From assembly GCA_947258805.1 (NCBI GenBank), contig CAMYJV010000100.1, positions 1-11,040 on the forward strand: a stretch of DNA of 11,040 nt, given 5' to 3'. The stretch is from an uncultured Gammaproteobacteria bacterium. GTDB lineage: Bacteria > Pseudomonadota > Gammaproteobacteria > GCA-2729495. Of this stretch, positions 6,207 to 11,040 are shown piece by piece; positions within the stretch are counted from its first letter, which is position 1, and each line of letters opens with the position of its first letter. The position numbers and the translations under genes are program-made. The notes below the pieces were generated by a model, which saw only the letters and a list, made by a program, of their open reading frames with translations, was not told the DNA's origin and did not search any database.

Positions 6207-6241
6207 GCTGGCCGTGGGTCGCCTTCGGCACCCTGGCCGGC
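6207..6241. other. GC-rich hairpin in the divergent spacer
   Basis: Arms 6207-6213 and 6235-6241 pair over 7 positions (one G-T), followed by GGGT with ACCC and GCC with GGC around a TTC loop. No T-run follows on either strand, so it is not a standard terminator. It lies 81 bases upstream of the Nudix start and about 140 bases upstream of korA. Confidence 0.45.
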
Positions 6242-6245
6242 GCTA

Positions 6246-6269
6246 ATTCATGATTTTCTCTGCATGAAT
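6246..6269. promoter_or_regulatory. Inverted repeat ATTCATG-N10-CATGAAT, possible operator for korA
   Basis: Perfect 7-bp arms are separated by 10 bases, a centre-to-centre spacing of 17 bases that suits a dimeric helix-turn-helix regulator. It is followed by TTGACC (6279-6284) and an AT-rich stretch including TATATT (6309-6314). These lie too far apart to be one standard promoter. The site is 113 bases upstream of the korA start, in the only long non-coding stretch before the operon. Confidence 0.35.
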
Positions 6270-6381
6270 GCAATGCAATTGACCTATGCCAGTTTATTAG
6301 CAACTCCATATATTTAAAGTGACCCGAGAAGGAATCCGTTAAGTTGCGGTATCCTGTTGCAAAAATCTGGAGTAAGCGAGC

Positions 6382-8268
6382 GTGGGTACAGCGGATATCA
6401 GGTCTATCGACATCATGGAAGTACCAGAGCATACGGTAGAAATCATCACCAACTCGGGGGAGGGCGCGCAGAAATGCGCGCAGATTTTTGGTCAGACCTG
6501 CGCCAAGATGGGGAATGGCGTCTGGACGGTGGAAATTATTCCGGCTGAAATCGAGCCGCCGCACCACACGGTGACCAGCACTTCGGGCAACATCATCCGG
6601 TTCGGGACCGACAAGATCACCAACTGGGGCGACCAGTCCAAGCTGGCCTTTGCCTTCAACGATCAGGTGCTGCTATCCCGCCATCGCCTCGATTCCCTCA
6701 AGGACGACTGCATCATCCTGCTGGAGTCCTGCTGGCAGGACCACGAGGACGAAGAGATTCGCCGAATGTACAAGGAGGCGATGGAGGAAATGTCCTCGAA
6801 GAATTACCGCTTCGTCCTGGTTCCGATCGAGGAGGAGACGCTCAAGATCGTCGACAATCCCAGCCACGGCAAGAACATGTTCGCGCTGGGCGTGCTGGCG
6901 GAGATTTACCAGCGTGACGTCTCGATCATCGAGAGGCAGATCGCGCACATTTTCCGCCTCAAGCCGCCCAAGGTCACGGAGAAGAACATCGAGTTGGTGA
7001 AGTCCGGCATTGCCTGGGCAAAGGAGAACCTCGACTTCCAGTTCCACATCAGGTCAGTGCCGTTCGATGAAGAACGAATCGTTATAAACGGCAACCAGGC
7101 CGCCGCCCTCGGCGCCATCGCCGCCGGCATGGAGTTGTGCGCGATGTACCCGATCACGCCGGCGACCTCGGTGTCGCACGATCTCTCCGAAATCATCGAG
7201 AGTTACGGCGGCATCGTGCACCAGGCGGAGGATGAGATCGCCGCCGCCGGTGTGGCCATAGGCGCTTCCTATGGCGGCAAAGTCGCGCTGACCGTGACCT
7301 CGGGCCCCGGCATGGCGCTGAAGACCGAGTTCCTGGCGCTGGCCATCATGGTGGAAGTGCCGCTGGTGGTGCTGGATGTCCAGCGCGGCGGGCCGTCGAC
7401 CGGCCTGCCGACCAAGGTGGAGCAGTCCGACCTGCTGTCTTCGCTGTACGGCCAGCCCGGCGACGCCCCGCGCGTCGTCATCGCGCCACGCACGATCGAG
7501 GAGTGCTTCCACTCCATGGTCACCGCGCGGCGCATCGCGGAGACCTTCCGCACCGTGGTTATCGTCCTGACCGACGCCAACCTGGCTACCGGCGTGCAGC
7601 AGTTCACGCGCCCGGCCCTGGACGTGCGCTGGCAGCAGGACCCGATTGACCAGTCGCCGGTCCCCGAGGGGCTTCGCCCCTACGATTGGGATCCCGACAC
7701 CGGTCTCTCACGGCGCATCATTCCCGGCTCGCCCGGCGGACAGCATACCGTGACCGGCCTGGCCCACGACGAAGAAAGCCTGGTGTCCTACCATCCCTCG
7801 AGCAACGAGCGGGGCATGGTGATGCGCAGCCGCAAGCTGGCCGTGTTCCAGTCCACGCTGATGCCGCCGGATCTCCACGGCGAAGAGGAAGGTGATCTGC
7901 TGGTCATCGGCTGGGGCTCGACCCAGGGCGCCATCGTCGAGGCGGTCGACCGGGCTCGCGCCGATGGCCACAAGGTCTCCACCTGCCAGCTGACCTTCCT
8001 GTCGCCGCTGGAACCGGGCCTGAAGGAGATCTGCAGCAAGTTCAGGAAAGTCATGACGGTGGAGATCAACTATTCCGACACCCCTGGCGACCCGTACATC
8101 AACGACGAAACACGCCGCTACGGCCAGCTGGCCTGGCTGCTGCGCGCCCACACGCTGGTGGACATCGACTGCTGGACCAGCTGTCCAGGTCAGCCCCTGC
8201 GTCCAAAGGACATTTACCGCAACATCATCGCCAAGATAGAACCGATTGAAGAAGGAGTGGCCGCATGA
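6382..8268 (+). CDS. korA: 2-oxoglutarate:ferredoxin oxidoreductase, fused gamma-alpha subunit
   Basis: With the next gene it should catalyse 2-oxoacid + CoA to acyl-CoA + CO2, reducing a low-potential electron carrier. The 628 residues carry the gamma (POR) domain first (about 15-195, NSGEGAQKCAQIFGQ near its start). A linker leads to the alpha domain (about 233-440), with YPITPAT (256-262), TSGPGMALKTEF (306-317) and RGGPSTGLPTK (335-345), and a C-terminal transketolase-like domain (about 485-615). This gamma-alpha fusion and length are typical of KorA-type enzymes. The start is GTG 6382, with GGAG at 6369-6372. It overlaps korB by 4 bases (ATGA). 2-oxoglutarate is the usual substrate of this fused type, but sequence alone does not exclude other 2-oxoacids. 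Confidence 0.87.
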   Translation: MGTADIRSIDIMEVPEHTVEIITNSGEGAQKCAQIFGQTCAKMGNGVWTVEIIPAEIEPPHHTVTSTSGNIIRFGTDKITNWGDQSKLAFAFNDQVLLSRHRLDSLKDDCIILLESCWQDHEDEEIRRMYKEAMEEMSSKNYRFVLVPIEEETLKIVDNPSHGKNMFALGVLAEIYQRDVSIIERQIAHIFRLKPPKVTEKNIELVKSGIAWAKENLDFQFHIRSVPFDEERIVINGNQAAALGAIAAGMELCAMYPITPATSVSHDLSEIIESYGGIVHQAEDEIAAAGVAIGASYGGKVALTVTSGPGMALKTEFLALAIMVEVPLVVLDVQRGGPSTGLPTKVEQSDLLSSLYGQPGDAPRVVIAPRTIEECFHSMVTARRIAETFRTVVIVLTDANLATGVQQFTRPALDVRWQQDPIDQSPVPEGLRPYDWDPDTGLSRRIIPGSPGGQHTVTGLAHDEESLVSYHPSSNERGMVMRSRKLAVFQSTLMPPDLHGEEEGDLLVIGWGSTQGAIVEAVDRARADGHKVSTCQLTFLSPLEPGLKEICSKFRKVMTVEINYSDTPGDPYINDETRRYGQLAWLLRAHTLVDIDCWTSCPGQPLRPKDIYRNIIAKIEPIEEGVAA

Positions 8269-9218
8269 GCAGTATCGCAATCTCGCTGCTGGATCTCGAA
8301 CCCGACGCCCCCGCGTGCCTGGAGGCGGAAGACTACCAGCGTCGACCCGGTAAATGGTGCGCAGGCTGCGGCGATTTCGGCGCCCTGAACGCGGTCAAGC
8401 GCCTGATGGCAAAGGAACAGCTGCAACCCGAGAAAACGGTGTTCGTGTCCGGCATCGGCTGCTCCAGCCGCTTTCCGCATTACGTCAACGCATACGGCTT
8501 CCACGGCATCCACGGGCGCGCCCTGCCGGTCGCCACCGGCGTCAAGCTGGCGCGGCCGGAACTGGACGTGTTCGTGACCATGGGTGACGGTGACTGCACC
8601 TCGATCGGCGCCGGTCACTGGATCCACGCGACGCGTTACAACGCCAACATGGTCGTGCTGATGCTGGACAACAACATCTACGGCCTGACCAAGAACCAGA
8701 CCTCGCCGACCACGCCTTTGGGCTATGCCTCGATGACCTCGCCGCGCGGCGCGGTGCTGCCGGCGCTGGACCCGCTGCAGGCCACGCTCGGCGTGTCCAA
8801 CGCCTCCTTCGTGGCCCAGACCGCCGACTGGGTGCCGGTGCACCTGTATGCCACTCTGGAGGCCGCCTACGAGCACCCCGGTTTTTCCTTCGTGCGCATC
8901 CTGCAGCGCTGCCCCAAGTTCACGCCGGACGTGTTCCAGAAGAACGTCGAGAATCCCGACCTGACCGAATTGCTGGTGCATGAGGACGGTGTCGACGTCC
9001 CCGCGCTGGAGCAGCTGTTCAAGTCGCGGCGCAGGCATGACCCACTGAATCTCGACGACGCCCGGTCCCTGGCGCGCCGCAGCGACATGCTCCGCCTGGG
9101 CGTGTTCTTCCGCGACGACAGCCTGCCGGTTTACGAGGAAATCCGCGCTGTGCCGAAGGTATCGGCGGAAGAGAAAGTGGCCCGCCTCAACAAGGAATTC
9201 GAACGTCATGCCGTCTGA
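8265..9218 (+). CDS. korB: 2-oxoglutarate:ferredoxin oxidoreductase, beta (TPP) subunit
   Basis: This subunit binds thiamine diphosphate and one [4Fe-4S] cluster and completes the active site with KorA. The TPP motif is GDGDCTSIGAGHWIHATRYN (107-126), followed by LDNNIYGLTKNQ (134-145). Cluster ligands are Cys32 and Cys35 in WCAGCGDF, Cys66 in IGCSSRF and Cys216 in QRCPKF. At 317 residues it is of usual length. Gene order alpha-beta with ATGA overlap and AAGGAG shortly upstream show a translationally coupled pair. Its last 11 bases overlap the next gene, which suggests that the unknown protein is made together with the enzyme. Confidence 0.9.
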   Translation: MSSIAISLLDLEPDAPACLEAEDYQRRPGKWCAGCGDFGALNAVKRLMAKEQLQPEKTVFVSGIGCSSRFPHYVNAYGFHGIHGRALPVATGVKLARPELDVFVTMGDGDCTSIGAGHWIHATRYNANMVVLMLDNNIYGLTKNQTSPTTPLGYASMTSPRGAVLPALDPLQATLGVSNASFVAQTADWVPVHLYATLEAAYEHPGFSFVRILQRCPKFTPDVFQKNVENPDLTELLVHEDGVDVPALEQLFKSRRRHDPLNLDDARSLARRSDMLRLGVFFRDDSLPVYEEIRAVPKVSAEEKVARLNKEFERHAV

Positions 9219-10074
9219 AGATCGAACCGGGATCGCCCTGGAGGCGATCCGCCCGCGCGCAGAGCTGTTCCATTCGGCCTTGGCGACGACCATGGAGCAG
9301 ATCCGTGGCCTGTTGGCCGGGACCGGTGAGTCTCCGGAGGATCAGACGATCGCCCTGGGCAACTTCGCCTCGGGCCACGTAGACGTTCAGCGCTTCTCCG
9401 CATTCACCCGCCAGGCCACGAAAGTCGAGCCCACGGCGGAACTGCCGATCCGTGCCGCGCAGAGGGCGCTCGATGACCTCCTGCACATGGGCGACAACCT
9501 GTTCGTATTGAAACTGGCTGAAGGCGCCAACCTGGGCGCCGAGGTAGCTGAACGGCTGAAGACGATCGGTAACGCATTTTCCGCCGCCCATGTCGCCGAC
9601 CTGGCCAAGCGCAACCAGTTCCGCGAAGAGAAGCATGCGCACCTGCTGGACGGCCTGGCCTACGCGAACTGGAGCCAGGCCGAGCGGGCGCTGGCGCCGG
9701 GATTGGTGATCGAACTGGGCGGCGCCGAGTTCACACCGGCCCAGGCCGCGCCCTATCTCGATGCCGGGCTGGAGGCTTTCTCGGCATGGGAAGGCACAGC
9801 GGTTGCCGCGCTGCTGCCCGAGGGTGCGGTCACTTTCGTTCACGATCCCGCGGCCGGTGAGACCACCTACGAGCGCTTCACCACGCTGGATCTGCCCAAG
9901 GAAATCCGCAAGCGCGCCATCGGCGGTATCAGTGCACGGCAGCAGGCTGAAGACCTGGAACTGCTGGAGGCCCTGGCCGTGGTTCCCACGCCGACCGGCG
10001 AGGCGGCTTCCGATCCGGCGGGCAAGCTTTCCGCCTGGTTGCTGAGCCAGACCAGCCTGGCCGGCGACGGATAG
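9208..10074 (+). CDS. Unknown cysteine-free protein inside the oxidoreductase operon
   Basis: I do not recognise this 288-residue protein. It is soluble-looking: no signal peptide, no membrane segment, and no cysteine at all, so it holds no iron-sulphur cluster although every other complete gene in the operon encodes one or more. It is rich in Ala, Leu and Glu. The first two thirds look mainly helical (for example 14-38, 84-97, 109-150), followed by a segment with short strands (165-215) and a low-complexity C-terminus. It starts inside korB (11-base overlap, ATG 9208, AAGGA upstream) and ends 22 bases before the RnfB-like gene. The position suggests a structural or assembly subunit that links KorAB to the membrane ferredoxin, or a maturation factor; this is inference from context only. 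Confidence 0.8.
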   Translation: MPSEDRTGIALEAIRPRAELFHSALATTMEQIRGLLAGTGESPEDQTIALGNFASGHVDVQRFSAFTRQATKVEPTAELPIRAAQRALDDLLHMGDNLFVLKLAEGANLGAEVAERLKTIGNAFSAAHVADLAKRNQFREEKHAHLLDGLAYANWSQAERALAPGLVIELGGAEFTPAQAAPYLDAGLEAFSAWEGTAVAALLPEGAVTFVHDPAAGETTYERFTTLDLPKEIRKRAIGGISARQQAEDLELLEALAVVPTPTGEAASDPAGKLSAWLLSQTSLAGDG

Positions 10075-10096
10075 CCAAACCCGTGGGCAACAGGCC

Positions 10097-10963
10097 ATGA
10101 GCGGCAATCCCATTCTCGATTCGGCCCTGATACTGGGCGGCGTGGGCCTGTTTTTCGGTTTCGTCATCGCCCTGGTCAACAAGCGCTTCAGGGTGTGGGA
10201 AGACCCGCGTATCGTCGGTGTCGAGGAACTGTTGCCCAGCACGAATTGCGGCGCCTGCTCACAGCCCGGCTGCCGGGCCTTCGCCGAGTCGGTGGTGACC
10301 GGTGTTCAACAGCCGTCCGACTGCACGGTGATGAGCCCCGATGCTATCGAAGACCTGGCAGGTTACCTCGGCGTCGATGCCGGTGAGGCCAACAAGCGCG
10401 TGGCCCGCCTGCTGTGCGCAGGAGGCAAGGACGAGGCGCACCGGAACGCCGATTACAGCGGTTTCGATTCCTGCAAGGCCGCCGCGGCCGTCGCCGGCGG
10501 CGGCAAGGGCTGCACCTGGGGCTGCCTGGGCCTGCGCGATTGCGAAGTGGTCTGCCTGCTTGACGCCATCTACATGAACGATGACGAGTTGCCGGTGGTG
10601 ATCCCCGAAAAATGCACTGCCTGCAATGACTGCGTGGAGACCTGCCCGAAAGACCTGTTCGTGCTGATGCCGATCGAGCAGAAGCTCATCGTGCAGTGCC
10701 GGAACCTGGTCTATGGCGATGCGGCCGAGGAGATGTGCAGTGTGGCCTGCAACGCCTGCTCACGCTGCGTCGCCGACGCCGAGCCGGGATTGATTGAGAT
10801 GATCGACAACCTGGCTGTCATCGATTACGAGAAAAACGCCCTGGCCGATCCCAAGGCCATCGCACGGTGCCCCACGGACGCGATCGTGTGGGTCGAGGGG
10901 CAACAGTTTGCCCAGCAAACTATCAATAGTAGCTCCAAGAAGCCGGAGATAAGAGCCGTATGA
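10097..10963 (+). CDS. RnfB-like membrane-anchored polyferredoxin
   Basis: The 288 residues have one N-terminal membrane helix (about 6-27). Next is the RnfB-type [4Fe-4S] domain with Cys51, 54, 59 and 76 (CxxCx4C then 16 residues). A long-RnfB ferredoxin module follows: GCTWGCLGLRDC with Cys139, 143, 149 and 153, then CTACNDCVETC with Cys173, 176, 179 and 183. The last module keeps Cys218, 221, 224 and the distal Cys258 (RCPTDAI), enough for one cluster. It lacks the Cys expected near 228 and the three expected near 247-253. About four clusters are predicted; Cys107, 126, 201 and 214 are additional. In Rnf complexes RnfB takes electrons from ferredoxin; here it probably takes them from the oxidoreductases encoded beside it. 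No rnfC, D, G, E or A is in the window. It overlaps the next gene by 4 bases. Confidence 0.85.
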   Translation: MSGNPILDSALILGGVGLFFGFVIALVNKRFRVWEDPRIVGVEELLPSTNCGACSQPGCRAFAESVVTGVQQPSDCTVMSPDAIEDLAGYLGVDAGEANKRVARLLCAGGKDEAHRNADYSGFDSCKAAAAVAGGGKGCTWGCLGLRDCEVVCLLDAIYMNDDELPVVIPEKCTACNDCVETCPKDLFVLMPIEQKLIVQCRNLVYGDAAEEMCSVACNACSRCVADAEPGLIEMIDNLAVIDYEKNALADPKAIARCPTDAIVWVEGQQFAQQTINSSSKKPEIRAV

Positions 10964-11040
10964 AGCCGCAGGACCGCCAGGCCCGCTATCCCGGGATCGT
11001 CAGGACCGGGGATGGAAACGCCGCCGTCGTCGCGATGGAC
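10960..11040 (+). CDS. Start of a second 2-oxoacid:ferredoxin oxidoreductase subunit (partial)
   Basis: Only 27 residues are inside the window. The stretch RYPGIVRTGDGNAAVVAMD resembles the beginning of alpha-type subunits of pyruvate or 2-oxoacid:ferredoxin oxidoreductases, where YPG and DGNxAVV precede the YPITP motif. The ATG (10960) overlaps the stop of the RnfB-like gene (ATGA), and GGAG lies at 10945-10948. If correct, the operon encodes two distinct oxidoreductases around one RnfB-like protein. The call rests on a short stretch and needs the sequence to the right of the window. Confidence 0.55.
   Translation, partial: MKPQDRQARYPGIVRTGDGNAAVVAMD

Noticed and set aside
6175..6567. A - strand open frame of 130 residues across the divergent spacer and the korA start.
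   Set aside because: It overlaps the N-terminus of korA, has no ribosome binding site or family motif, and its composition is not protein-like.
8214..10242. Two long antisense open frames (about 350 residues each, - strand) opposite korB, the unknown gene and the start of the RnfB-like gene.
   Set aside because: They are His/Gln/Arg-rich shadows typical of high-GC coding DNA, lack recognisable motifs, and oppose well-supported overlapping genes.

Overview
The window reads as chromosomal DNA of a GC-rich proteobacterium, most likely an environmental gammaproteobacterium. The reasons are clean Shine-Dalgarno starts, ATGA-coupled operons, a Tat-type signal, a PQQ/haem-c alcohol dehydrogenase, a proteobacterial-style 2-oxoacid:ferredoxin oxidoreductase operon, and REP-like palindromes (core AAAGGG-GTCAGAG-CCCTTT) of a kind common between genes in such genomes. 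The taxonomic placement is inference. No gene-free gap exceeds 300 bases.

Left part (1-3070, + strand): a seven-helix membrane protein ends inside a cluster of palindromic repeats. Next comes a membrane-anchored quinohaemoprotein alcohol dehydrogenase (777-3011), then another copy of the repeat. The dehydrogenase is therefore bracketed by repeat modules of the same family.

Middle part (3064-6126, - strand): a tightly coupled operon read right to left holds a probably broken reading frame (its lost-frame end resembles the C-terminus of DUF4440/NTF2-like proteins), a 75-residue two-helix membrane protein, a small cupin and a six-helix membrane protein. Then come a fourth repeat copy, a Tat-exported intradiol ring-cleavage dioxygenase with all four iron ligands, and a Nudix hydrolase of the YfcD/IPP-isomerase-like type with lower GC than its neighbours.

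Right part (6382-11040, + strand): the most interesting region, an operon of at least five genes joined by 4-11 base overlaps or short gaps. The order is korA (gamma domain fused to alpha), korB (TPP and [4Fe-4S] subunit), an unrecognised 288-residue cysteine-free protein, an RnfB-like membrane-anchored polyferredoxin, and the start of a second 2-oxoacid:ferredoxin oxidoreductase alpha-type subunit that runs off the window. My reading is that 2-oxoglutarate (and perhaps a second 2-oxoacid) is oxidised to acyl-CoA and the electrons pass to the RnfB-like protein at the membrane rather than to a free ferredoxin. The RnfB-like protein appears to have lost exactly one [4Fe-4S] cluster from its last ferredoxin module. 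The divergent region before korA (6127-6381) holds a GC-rich hairpin and a 7-bp inverted repeat that could be an operator.
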